Positions 1 through 6,097 of a stretch of 14,982 nucleotides of DNA are shown one piece after another (the first letter of the stretch is position 1; every line of letters begins with the position of its first letter). Origin of the DNA: Bacillota bacterium (GTDB lineage Bacteria > Bacillota > Clostridia > Oscillospirales > Acutalibacteraceae); the NCBI GenBank assembly GCA_023417635.1, contig JAEZFF010000057.1, positions 1 through 14,982 on the forward strand, given 5' to 3'. The translations under genes were made by a program, and so were the position numbers. The notes under the pieces are model-generated. The model worked only from the letters and a program-made list of their open reading frames with translations. It had not been told where the DNA came from and ran no database searches.

Positions 1-362
1 CCCACAATTTTCTTGCCTGGCTCCAGACGCTTTTCGCCTTTGGCATCCGTCAGACAGTAATGGCGGTTCATGAAGGTAATCATCGGCCCAACTGCCTGCG
101 AATAGTAATTCGGGCTGCTCACAATCAGCGCGCCGCATTCGTGCAAGTCCTTCCAGTATCTTTGCAGATCATCCTTGCGGCGGCAATCCGCCGAATTTTC
201 TCTGCAAAAATTACACCCGCAGCAACCACGCACATCCATCTTGTCAATATCATACACAACCGTTTCATTGCCCGCTTCTTTTGCACCGCGCAGCACTTCC
301 CGCGCAAGAACTGTAGAATTTCCGTTTTCTCTTGGGCTTCCCAAAACTACAATGACTTTCAT
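1..362 (-). CDS. Flavodoxin-fold / NADPH-dependent FMN reductase family, Isf-like flavoprotein (partial, 3' end outside window)
   Basis: The first 120 residues are present; the gene runs off the left edge. The N-terminus reads MKVIVVLGSPRENGNST, the classic FMN-phosphate loop of the NADPH-dependent FMN reductase/flavodoxin-like family. Residues 52-65 contain four cysteines spaced C-x2-C-x2-C-x6-C, the compact motif that binds a [4Fe-4S] cluster in archaeal and clostridial iron-sulfur flavoproteins (Isf). Further on, SSPNYYSQAVGPMITFMNR matches the second flavin-contacting loop of this family. It is probably a cytoplasmic electron-transfer or oxygen/peroxide-detoxifying flavoprotein; the real partner cannot be read from the window. 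The ATG at 360-362 is preceded by a good ribosome site (AAGAAAGGCGG). It is divergent from the AI-2E family gene. The family assignment is firm; the cluster is inferred from the cysteine spacing. Confidence 0.88.
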   Translation of the reverse strand, partial: MKVIVVLGSPRENGNSTVLAREVLRGAKEAGNETVVYDIDKMDVRGCCGCNFCRENSADCRRKDDLQRYWKDLHECGALIVSSPNYYSQAVGPMITFMNRHYCLTDAKGEKRLEPGKKIV

Positions 363-395
363 CTCATAACCGCCTTTCTTGTTTTTTGCAGTTTT

Positions 396-401
396 ATTAT
401 A
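396..401 (-). promoter_or_regulatory. Extended -10 promoter of the flavoprotein gene
   Basis: Reading minus, TGCTATAAT is a perfect extended -10 element (TGnTATAAT) 34 bases upstream of the flavoprotein ATG. No convincing -35 lies at 16-18 bases, which is normal for extended -10 promoters. The same string, CTGTGCTATAAT, recurs at about 3003-3014 upstream of the YdbC-like gene. Confidence 0.6.
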
Positions 402-475
402 GCACAGACGTATTTTTTCTGCGGCAAGCTGAAAAAACATTTTCGTCAGAAACGCAGCCGAGTTGATTCTCCGGC

Positions 476-504
476 TTGTTTTATGCCAAAAATCCCGTTA
501 TAAT
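476..504 (+). promoter_or_regulatory. Sigma-A type promoter of the AI-2E family gene
   Basis: TTGTTT at 476-481 and TATAAT at 499-504 are separated by exactly 17 bases, and the -10 ends 33 bases before the ATG at 538. This is a canonical vegetative promoter. It diverges from the flavoprotein promoter about 75 bases away. Confidence 0.75.
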
Positions 505-537
505 GGACTAAAGGTTCACCGGAGGAAGGAACATACG

Positions 538-1722
538 ATGGAGCTCAATAAAAGTAACATTAAAAAAATAGTGTTTTTGATTATCTTTGGGGTAGCATTT
601 TATATGCTGGTTAAAAACCTCTACCTTGTTCCGTCCTTTTTTAATTCATTTTTCGGGATTATAGGTCCGGTGCTCGCCGGGTTCGCAACCGCTTTTGTTG
701 TTAACGTACTGATGGTTCAGGTAGAAAACCACCTTTTCGCGCCTTTGAACAAACGCTGCAAAAAAATCTGGCCGAAAATCCGCCGCGGCATCAGCATCCT
801 CGTTTCTTTCGTGATCATCTTCGGCCTCATTACGCTCCTGCTGTTCTTCGTAATTCCGGAGCTTGGCCACACAATTACAAACCTGGCCAACAACATTCCA
901 AGTTACCTTTCCAATATGCAAAAAGCGATTACTGCTTTTTGCGCAAAGCACCCCAAAGTGGCTGAATTTGCTCGGAACACCAATTTTAACTGGGACAACA
1001 CCAGCCACATGCTTACCACCTACGGCCAGAAGCTGGCTGCTGACCTTGTGTCTTCAACCGTTTCCGTTACAACCAGCATTTTCCACGGTGCCATTGCCTG
1101 TGTGCTGACCATTGTCATCGCCATTAACACGCTGGCACAAAAAGAAAAGCTCCATGCGCAGCTGCGCAAAGTGCTGTACGCCTATGTTCCGCGCAAGCAC
1201 GCGGATCATGTGTGCCACGTTTTTCATCTTGCCGACCGCGCTTTTTATAACTGTATTGCCGGCACCTGCACCGAAGCGTGCATTCTCGGCACGCTGTGCT
1301 TTATCGGCATGAATATTTTCCACTTCCCCTACGCCGTGCTGATTTCGGTTCTCGTTGCCTTTAACGCGCTGATTCCGATTATTGGCTCTTTTCTCAGCAC
1401 AGTTGTGGGTGGGCTGCTGGTTTCTATTGTTGACCCAATTCAGGGGCTGTGGTACATGGTCTACTTCTGCATCCTGCAGCAGTTGGAAGGCAACCTCATT
1501 TACCCACGCGTTGTCGGTTCGCGCGTAGGGTTGCCTGTGCTCTGGATGCTGATTGCCATTACAATCGGCGGCAACGCTTTCGGCGTTCTCGGCATGATTA
1601 TCAATATCCCCATCTGCGCTGTACTTTACAGCCTGATTCGTGAAAATGTGCGAAAGCGCGAAAGCCTGACGGATTACTCTACTCAGCCTGCCGAGACGGA
1701 CTCCAAAGGAAAGGAAAAATAG
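538..1722 (+). CDS. AI-2E family transporter (PF01594) membrane protein
   Basis: The 394-aa polytopic membrane protein belongs to the AI-2E/PerM/TqsA/YtvI superfamily. Hydrophobic segments lie near residues 10-28, 39-60, 83-106, 184-200, 247-280, 282-298, 304-314 and 333-366. The family signatures are visible: a VAFNALIPIIGSF-type segment (residues 273-285) and QQLEGNLIYPRVVGSRVGLPVLWML (315-339). A soluble stretch of about 70 residues sits between the third and fourth membrane segments, as usual for the family. Family members export small molecules or act as sodium(lithium)/proton antiporters; the substrate here is unknown, and the name should not be read as proof of AI-2 transport. The ATG at 538 was chosen because GGAGGA lies 8 bases upstream; an in-frame start at 463 lies upstream of the promoter. 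The C-terminal 25 residues are charged and cytoplasmic. Confidence 0.9.
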   Translation: MELNKSNIKKIVFLIIFGVAFYMLVKNLYLVPSFFNSFFGIIGPVLAGFATAFVVNVLMVQVENHLFAPLNKRCKKIWPKIRRGISILVSFVIIFGLITLLLFFVIPELGHTITNLANNIPSYLSNMQKAITAFCAKHPKVAEFARNTNFNWDNTSHMLTTYGQKLAADLVSSTVSVTTSIFHGAIACVLTIVIAINTLAQKEKLHAQLRKVLYAYVPRKHADHVCHVFHLADRAFYNCIAGTCTEACILGTLCFIGMNIFHFPYAVLISVLVAFNALIPIIGSFLSTVVGGLLVSIVDPIQGLWYMVYFCILQQLEGNLIYPRVVGSRVGLPVLWMLIAITIGGNAFGVLGMIINIPICAVLYSLIRENVRKRESLTDYSTQPAETDSKGKEK

Positions 1723-1743
1723 GTCGAATATTGGTTTTCCTTT

Positions 1744-1752
1744 TGGTATAAT
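1744..1752 (+). promoter_or_regulatory. Extended -10 promoter for the EIN-like gene
   Basis: TGGTATAAT fits the extended -10 consensus TGnTATAAT. It lies 22 bases after the AI-2E gene stop and would give a leader of about 110 bases before the ATG at 1873. No good -35 is visible. No terminator separates the two genes, so read-through is also possible. Confidence 0.45.
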
Positions 1753-1801
1753 CCGGAAAAGATAAACATTTGGTATCAGCATCCGTTTCAGCGCAAAACA
1801 G

Positions 1802-1866
1802 CCTTTCTCCGTTTAATTGATTCAGAAAGGAGCGAGCATCTGCTTTCAAAAGCTTTGCAGCAGATG
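1802..1866 (+). promoter_or_regulatory. Structured leader: ribosome-site hairpin followed by start-codon hairpin
   Basis: Two perfect inverted repeats lie side by side. CCTTTCT (1802-1808) pairs with AGAAAGG (1824-1830), which overlaps the only good ribosome site, AAAGGAG (1826-1832). Immediately after, CATCTGCT (1837-1844) pairs with AGCAGATG (1859-1866). With the second hairpin folded, the ribosome site sits an effective 10 bases from the ATG at 1873; unfolded, the gap is 40 bases. The first hairpin would hide the ribosome site. Pairing is seen directly; a regulatory role is inference. Confidence 0.4.
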
Positions 1867-1872
1867 GAAACG

Positions 1873-2631
1873 ATGAAGAGAATTCAAGGGATTGCAGCAT
1901 CCAATGGAATTGTACTTGGCCGGATTTCCATTTTTTACAGGGAAAAATGCAGCGTTTCCAAGCGGTATGCCGCCAATATTGAAGCCGAGCAGGAGCGCTT
2001 GAATGAAGCGCTTTCCAAAGCGGTCAATGAAATGGCAGAACTTTACCGCCGCTCTCTGAAACAATTAGGGGAAAAAAATTCTGAAATTTTCCAAATTCAC
2101 ATTATGATGCTGCAGGATGAAGAGTTTGTTCATGCCATGCAGGATTGCATTCGCCGTGACCATGTGAATGCGGAATATGCCGTTTGGCAGACGGGCAAAC
2201 ATTTTTCAGAGCGTATGGAAAAAATTAAAAACGAATATATGCGCGCCCGTGCAGCCGATATTAAAGACATTACATACTGTTTGGTCTGCTGCCTGAATGC
2301 CAAGGCGTCCGCTAAACCGAAAGCAGAGATGGTGAAAGCCCCGTTCGTGATAGCCGCCGATGAATTTACGCCGAGCGAAACAATACAGATGGACCCTGCA
2401 AAAGTTCTTGCTATCCTGACCCGCAGCGGCTCCAGCACTTCACACGCCTCTATGCTGGCCCGCACAATGGGAATTCCGACCGTAGTTGGCGTTGGCGCCA
2501 ATTACAAATATTTACAGGATGGAATGCTCGTTTCTGTTAACGGTACTTCCGGTGAGGTTATTCTGAATCCGGATGCGCAGTCGCAGGCAGCCTGTGAACA
2601 GAAGCGCATGGAATTCCTCCACCGTATTTAA
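1873..2631 (+). CDS. Stand-alone PTS Enzyme I N-terminal (EIN) domain protein, PtsI-like without PEP-binding barrel
   Basis: From ATG 1873 the protein is 252 aa and starts MKRIQGIAASNGIVLG, the standard Enzyme I opening. Residues 30-150 match the helical HPr-binding subdomain (IFQIHIMMLQDEEF, AEYAVWQ, YMRARAADIKD). Residues 155-235 are the phospho-histidine swivel domain, with GSSTSHASMLARTMGIPTVVG. His191 of that motif corresponds to E. coli EI His189. The protein stops where the linker to the C-terminal PEP-binding TIM barrel would begin (full Enzyme I is about 570 aa). A strong terminator then follows, so the barrel is not encoded next door. It may be a phosphocarrier partner or a degenerate paralogue; it cannot autophosphorylate from PEP alone. 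Start choice is uncertain: TTG 1855, ATG 1864 and CTG 1840 are in frame, but homology favours 1873. Confidence 0.85.
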   Translation: MKRIQGIAASNGIVLGRISIFYREKCSVSKRYAANIEAEQERLNEALSKAVNEMAELYRRSLKQLGEKNSEIFQIHIMMLQDEEFVHAMQDCIRRDHVNAEYAVWQTGKHFSERMEKIKNEYMRARAADIKDITYCLVCCLNAKASAKPKAEMVKAPFVIAADEFTPSETIQMDPAKVLAILTRSGSSTSHASMLARTMGIPTVVGVGANYKYLQDGMLVSVNGTSGEVILNPDAQSQAACEQKRMEFLHRI

Positions 2632-2645
2632 AACATTCAAAAAAG

Positions 2646-2680
2646 ATCCCGTCCGCCGGTTTTCCGGCAGGCGGGATTTC
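2646..2680. terminator. Bidirectional intrinsic terminator between EIN-like and YdbC-like genes
   Basis: The arms at 2646-2659 and 2664-2677 form a 14-bp GC-rich stem (one wobble, one mismatch) with a TTTT loop. A T-rich run follows on plus, and a run of six T follows on minus. It sits between convergent genes and can end both transcripts. Confidence 0.88.
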
Positions 2681-2908
2681 TTATTTTTCACTTTCGAGTT
2701 TGTTCAGCAAATTATGGAGCTCAGTCATCTCATCTTGCGTAAGCGTAATGCCCTTGCCCATCTTTTCGTGGCCCTCCGACCAGTCGCGGATGTCGTATTT
2801 AGGCTCTCGGCCGTTCCAGCTTACCATGTTCAGCTCTTTGTTCCAGCCGCGCGCACCTTCTGAAAGGACGCCGATTTCTTTTGTAATTTCATATTTGATC
2901 TCTGCCAT
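2681..2908 (-). CDS. YdbC-like PC4/p15 family single-stranded nucleic-acid-binding protein
   Basis: The 75-aa protein is a complete PC4-like domain (PF02229 family), as in Lactococcus YdbC. Motifs include ITKEIGVLSEGARGWNKELNMVSWNG, a DIRDW stretch with acidic residues, and a C-terminal helix LTQDEMTELHNLLNKLE. In PC4 proteins the curved sheet binds single-stranded DNA or RNA and the helix forms the dimer interface. The size matches the bacterial family exactly. The ATG at 2906-2908 follows GGGGAG with a good gap. It is a single-gene unit, ending at the shared terminator. A role in nucleic-acid metabolism or transcription is inferred from the fold; the target is not known. Confidence 0.87.
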   Translation of the reverse strand: MAEIKYEITKEIGVLSEGARGWNKELNMVSWNGREPKYDIRDWSEGHEKMGKGITLTQDEMTELHNLLNKLESEK

Positions 2909-3002
2909 ATTTTACTCCCCGTGTTTCCTATGTTTGATTTTCCGTTGCTGCGCACCTCACTCTACAAGCGGCAGCCTGGTGCGGGCACACGGATTGCTTT
3001 CC

Positions 3003-3011
3003 ATTATAGCA
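3003..3011 (-). promoter_or_regulatory. Extended -10 promoter of the YdbC-like gene
   Basis: Reading minus, TGCTATAAT (TGnTATAAT) lies about 95 bases upstream of the YdbC-like ATG. It shares the 12-base context CTGTGCTATAAT with the flavoprotein promoter. The -35 is weak. Confidence 0.5.
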
Positions 3012-3060
3012 CAGCGAAATGCAGTTTTTACCCGAAAAATATTAAATTTAGTGGAGCATC

Positions 3061-3093
3061 AAAAAACGGGTCCCGTTTTTCAGCGGGGCCCGC
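3061..3093 (-). terminator. Intrinsic terminator of the SPFH gene
   Basis: Reading minus, a 10-bp GC stem (3084-3093 with 3066-3075, one mismatch and one wobble) is followed by six T at 3061-3066. It begins 10 bases after the SPFH stop codon. Confidence 0.85.
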
Positions 3094-3102
3094 AAATTCA
3101 CT

Positions 3103-4545
3103 TTACTGAATATCGCTGTCGTTAAAGACGTCGCCGCACTCTGGGCAGAATTTTGGCGGTTTCGTCGGATCCGGGGGAACCCAGCCGCATTTGTCGCACT
3201 TATAGCGGCGAATGACTGGTTTCGGTTTCCCGCAGTTCTGGCAGAACTTTCCGGTGTTCACAGCACCGCATTCACAGGTCCACTCCAAGTTAGTCGGCGC
3301 AGCCTGCCCTTGTGCTCCCGATGCAGTTGGTTTCGGCTTTCCGCACTGTTCGCAGAACTTACCGGTGTTCTGAGCACCGCAGTCACAGGTCCAAACATCT
3401 GCAGTACTTGCGCCGCCTGCTGAGGAACCCGCCGGAGAAACCGGCGCAGTTGGCGGCACTGGCGGAGGTGTTGGCTGCTGTGGCTGCTGTGGCGTCTGAT
3501 ATTGCGGCTGCTGCGGTTGCTGCTGATTTGGCTGAAATGGATTACCCATTCCCATATTGCCCATCATGCCGCCCATCATGGCGGCGCCCATCATATTCAT
3601 GGCGCCGTTCATGCCGCCGCCTTCGCCGCCGCCTTTTGCGGCTCCCTGACCGAGGCCGGTAACATAGCCGACCTTTGCCTGGTTCATGGCACCTGAAGCA
3701 AACTGGCTGTCGCTGTAAACACGAGTTTCCTGCAGTTTCTGGATTTTTGCGGCATCCTCGTCTACCGGCGAAACGCCTTCAATGCTTACGCGGTCAACAT
3801 TAATACCAACTTTGTCTTCCCAGTTTAATTTCAGTGCAGCCTGAACAGCCGCAGTCAACTGTGTGGTTGCACTGGGGAGCATATCGTAGGAAACATGCTG
3901 TGCCGTCACACTGCCAAGCGCTGGAAGGAGCGAAGCGCCGAGGTCTGACTTGAACTGCTCTTCAAACTGGTCGATGCAATACTCATAATCCGCGTTCCCG
4001 GCAAGGTTTGCATAAAACAGAAGCGGGTCAGTAACACGGTAAGTAAACGTACCGAAACAGGTAATGCGAACCGTCATGTTCCACTCGCTGTCACGGAACG
4101 GAACAGGCTGCTTGGTGCCAAATTTATTGTCGGTAATCAGCTTTTTGTTGATGAAGTAAACACGCTGGTCATGGCCGGGGTCACCGCCAAAAGATAGACG
4201 CTTCCCGACTAATTCAAATGATTTCAGCAGGCCCTTGCCAAATCCGCCGTAAAAGAGTGACGGTTCTGAAGATTTGTCGTATGTATACGCGCCGGTTTCA
4301 TCGGTAAAATCGACAATTTTGCCATCGTCCACAACAAGGAGGAACTGCCCTTCATTTACCGCAATACGGCTGCCCCGCGTAATGATATTGTCGCTGCCTT
4401 TTGTGTTGGAAGATTTCTGCCCAACGCGCTTTTTACCTTTACGCATCAGCACGTTATTCGGCATTTCGTCGCAGTAGATATATTCAAGCCACTGGTCAGC
4501 CAGCGTGCTTCCTATTCCTGCTGCCGCTGCTTTAATCAGTCCCAT
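3103..4545 (-). CDS. SPFH/band-7 domain protein with three C-terminal zinc ribbons (YdjI-like, 'virion core protein' family)
   Basis: Of the 480 residues, about 1-290 form the SPFH-type domain of the YdjI group, with NVLMRKGKKR and GQFLLVVDDGKIVDF near the start. Residues 300-385 are low complexity: a Gly/Met-rich stretch, then a Pro/Gln-rich stretch. Three zinc ribbons follow, with cysteines at 387/389/398/401, 424/426/435/438 and 450/453/467/470; the first two are near-identical repeats. There is no signal peptide or membrane segment, so membrane attachment is probably peripheral. B. subtilis YdjI, a relative, helps recruit PspA to stressed membranes; that link is family knowledge, not shown here. 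The gene lies 43 bases downstream of the Tim44-like gene on the same strand, probably in one operon. Ribosome site AGAGGCGG supports ATG 4545. The last three residues (DIQ) equal those of the Tim44-like protein. Confidence 0.88.
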   Translation of the reverse strand: MGLIKAAAAGIGSTLADQWLEYIYCDEMPNNVLMRKGKKRVGQKSSNTKGSDNIITRGSRIAVNEGQFLLVVDDGKIVDFTDETGAYTYDKSSEPSLFYGGFGKGLLKSFELVGKRLSFGGDPGHDQRVYFINKKLITDNKFGTKQPVPFRDSEWNMTVRITCFGTFTYRVTDPLLFYANLAGNADYEYCIDQFEEQFKSDLGASLLPALGSVTAQHVSYDMLPSATTQLTAAVQAALKLNWEDKVGINVDRVSIEGVSPVDEDAAKIQKLQETRVYSDSQFASGAMNQAKVGYVTGLGQGAAKGGGEGGGMNGAMNMMGAAMMGGMMGNMGMGNPFQPNQQQPQQPQYQTPQQPQQPTPPPVPPTAPVSPAGSSAGGASTADVWTCDCGAQNTGKFCEQCGKPKPTASGAQGQAAPTNLEWTCECGAVNTGKFCQNCGKPKPVIRRYKCDKCGWVPPDPTKPPKFCPECGDVFNDSDIQ

Positions 4546-4588
4546 TTCTGTCCGCCTCTTTCTAAATCATTTTAGTATATGGGTAAAT

Positions 4589-5506
4589 TTACTGAATATC
4601 GTCCAGGTTGCTGAGAACCCAATCGTGGTCGCCGTTTGTAATAACCGTGCCGCAGTAAGCACATTCGCCTGCAGCATTTACATCAACCGGCGCGCCGCAG
4701 TTCGGGCATTTTGTAGTACTGGCATTGCTGTTCTGGCCGGTTGTAACGCCAAGGGTACGCATAAATTTTGCGAGATATTTTACCTCATATGTTGTTTTGG
4801 GGTCACCCTTTACAACTTTTCCGGTTTCCTCATCCACAATGTAATCGCTGTAACTGGTGTTCAGGTAAACCGTCAGGTACTCATACTTGCCTTCTGTCTT
4901 GTAGGCATAAAAATACGCGTCGTTGACGCATACGTTTTCCATCTTATTAATGGTATGGTTCTTAATAAACTCGTCAAGCTGCGTCTTATGCTGAACAAAC
5001 AGCGGCTCCGACTCGAACGGCCGGGCCTTTTTCCAGTCACGTTCTTCCCATGCCTGCTGCAGCTGAACAAAGACCTGTTTCGACCATGTCAAAAAACGCT
5101 CAGAGTCAAAATCCGGGTCATGCTCCCGAATCTGGCTGAGGATATGCTCTTCAGAATCCGTTGCAACCGGCGGCTGGGAAGTCGACTGTTCAAAGATTTC
5201 GTCTCCGCCTCCCGAGCCTCCTTTCTTTTTATTCTGTGCATAAATAATATAAAGCACAACAAGGATAATGATGCCTACTGTTCCAAAGCCAAACCCACCG
5301 GAACCGCCAAAGCCACCGCCACCGCCGTAATAATGCGTACTGCCTCCAGCTGAATGGTTGTTGCTGCCCCCGTAATGCGTGTGGTTGCCGACGGAAAGCG
5401 GCTGTGCACAAGCCGCTTTGGCCGAAACCACGCTGCCGGCAAAAGGCATTGCTATCGAAAGCAGCAGTGCAAAAGCCGCAAGCACTGCCAAGACCCTTTT
5501 TTTCAT
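4589..5506 (-). CDS. Tim44-like domain membrane protein with signal peptide, His/Gly-rich segment and zinc ribbon
   Basis: This is a 305-aa protein. Residues 1-30 are a signal peptide (MKKRVLAVLAAFALLLSIAM, cleavage near VSAKA). Residues 35-45 read QPLSVGNHTHY, followed by a Gly/His/Tyr-rich stretch to 75, a single membrane span (77-90) and a KKK positive-inside tail. Residues 118-255 resemble the Tim44-like domain (helix, then four-strand sheet with YEYLTVYLNTSYSDYIVDEETGKVVKGD). Residues 267-285 form a zinc ribbon (C-x2-C...C-x2-C). The predicted topology is a short outside segment with the Tim44 domain in the cytoplasm. It is upstream of the SPFH gene, so the two probably form a membrane complex. 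GGAGGGC supports ATG 5506. The N-terminal cassette is duplicated in the adjacent 78-aa gene. Confidence 0.85.
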   Translation of the reverse strand: MKKRVLAVLAAFALLLSIAMPFAGSVVSAKAACAQPLSVGNHTHYGGSNNHSAGGSTHYYGGGGGFGGSGGFGFGTVGIIILVVLYIIYAQNKKKGGSGGGDEIFEQSTSQPPVATDSEEHILSQIREHDPDFDSERFLTWSKQVFVQLQQAWEERDWKKARPFESEPLFVQHKTQLDEFIKNHTINKMENVCVNDAYFYAYKTEGKYEYLTVYLNTSYSDYIVDEETGKVVKGDPKTTYEVKYLAKFMRTLGVTTGQNSNASTTKCPNCGAPVDVNAAGECAYCGTVITNGDHDWVLSNLDDIQ

Positions 5507-5518
5507 TTTTTGCCCTCC
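5372..5518 (-). repeat. Duplicated 5' gene cassette, copy in the Tim44-like gene
   Basis: This stretch (ribosome site, start, signal peptide and QPLSVGNHTHY) is near-identical in blocks to 5752-5895. The clearest DNA matches are the block around the start codon and the block encoding LSVGNHTHY; the middle has diverged. Confidence 0.8.
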
Positions 5519-5588
5519 ATGTTTGGTGAAAAGCCTGTTTCTACTGAAGCACCAGGCTTCCCAGGATTTTAAGAATGTTTTATTTTGT

Positions 5589-5618
5589 ATTTTACCATAT
5601 GTATTGCCTGGTTTTGAA
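5589..5618 (-). promoter_or_regulatory. Probable promoter of the Tim44-like / SPFH operon
   Basis: Reading minus, ATATGG precedes TAAAAT (5589-5594), giving an extended -10 (TGGTAAAAT). TTCAAA lies 18 bases upstream (5613-5618). The ATATGGTAA context is shared with the promoter of the upstream mini-gene, so the duplication may have included the promoter. Confidence 0.5.
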
Positions 5619-5646
5619 TTTTTAAATACATTTTAGCTGCTGAGGC

Positions 5647-5883
5647 TTAATTTTTATTTTTGAACACTATAGCTGCAACAATTACAGCAATCACACCCAG
5701 CACACCACCCGGTGAAATGTTCATAGAATTGCCGCTGGAAGAATTGCTGCTGTAGTGTGTGTGGTTTCCTACCGAAAGCGGCTGAACACCAGCAGCTTCC
5801 GCCACCACCGGTTTTCCCGTGAAAGCCTCTGCCGAAAACAGCAGTGTAAATGCCGCAAGCACTGCCAAAACCCTTTTTTTCAT
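5647..5883 (-). CDS. 78-aa signal-peptide/single-span mini-protein, paralogue of the Tim44-like protein N-terminus
   Basis: Residues 1-12 (MKKRVLAVLAAF) are identical to the Tim44-like protein's start. The signal region runs to about 32, then QPLSVGNHTHY (34-44), a Ser/Asn/Gly linker, a hydrophobic span (59-74) and a short basic tail KNKN. The Tim44-like and zinc-ribbon parts are absent. The chosen ATG at 5883 follows GGAGGG with 5 bases between; an in-frame ATG 57 bases upstream lacks a ribosome site and would bury the signal peptide. It is expressed toward the Tim44-like/SPFH genes. No known family is recognised. It could be a partner that shares the outside motif, or a decayed partial duplication, although the intact signal, span, stop and promoter argue for a working gene. 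Confidence 0.75.
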   Translation of the reverse strand: MKKRVLAVLAAFTLLFSAEAFTGKPVVAEAAGVQPLSVGNHTHYSSNSSSGNSMNISPGGVLGVIAVIVAAIVFKNKN

Positions 5884-5895
5884 TTTTACCCTCCA
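5752..5895 (-). repeat. Duplicated 5' gene cassette, copy in the 78-aa gene
   Basis: Second copy of the cassette at 5372-5518. Around the start codon both copies read almost the same for about 50 bases, and the HTHY-coding block matches again. It is a direct repeat. Confidence 0.8.
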
Positions 5896-5971
5896 AACTT
5901 TCGGGAAGTACTTCTTCAGCAAAGCAAACGATCTTTCCATAATTTAACTGATTAAAAATAATCTGTCTTTT

Positions 5972-6000
5972 ATATTACCATATCAGAATACCATATTCAA
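5972..6000 (-). promoter_or_regulatory. Probable promoter of the 78-aa gene
   Basis: Reading minus, TTGAAT (5995-6000) and TAATAT (5972-5977) are 17 bases apart, with TGG directly before the -10. It lies about 90 bases upstream of the ATG in AT-rich DNA. Confidence 0.5.
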
Positions 6001-6097
6001 CATTTTATGTGCTATTTAGCCCATATTTTCCCTAATTTGCTGAAGCAGATCAACAGATTTCAGAACCTCGGCTGTGCTGGGCTGATTTTTCGGCAAA

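Noticed and set aside
463..537. Longer N-terminus for the AI-2E family protein
   Set aside because: This stretch contains the promoter, and the ATG at 538 has a perfect ribosome site.
2632..3102. A frameshifted C-terminal Enzyme I domain downstream of the EIN-like gene
   Set aside because: The region holds a terminator, the YdbC-like gene on the other strand and a short spacer; no PEP-binding barrel motifs appear in any frame.
3480..3640. Tandem-looking GCTG/GGC repeats as a repeat array or CRISPR
   Set aside because: These encode the Gln/Pro- and Gly/Met-rich linker of the SPFH protein; there are no spaced identical repeats. No CRISPR array, tRNA or rRNA was seen anywhere in the window.
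3312..3696. Plus-strand frames over the SPFH gene's Gly/Met/Pro/Gln-rich region
   Set aside because: They are shadows of the low-complexity coding sequence on the minus strand, with repetitive Ala/Arg/Leu composition and no ribosome sites.
5531..5559. AAGCCTG/CAGGCTT inverted repeat in the leader of the Tim44-like gene, as an attenuator or terminator
   Set aside because: The 7-bp stem has a 15-base loop and only a short T-run; too weak to call without comparative data.
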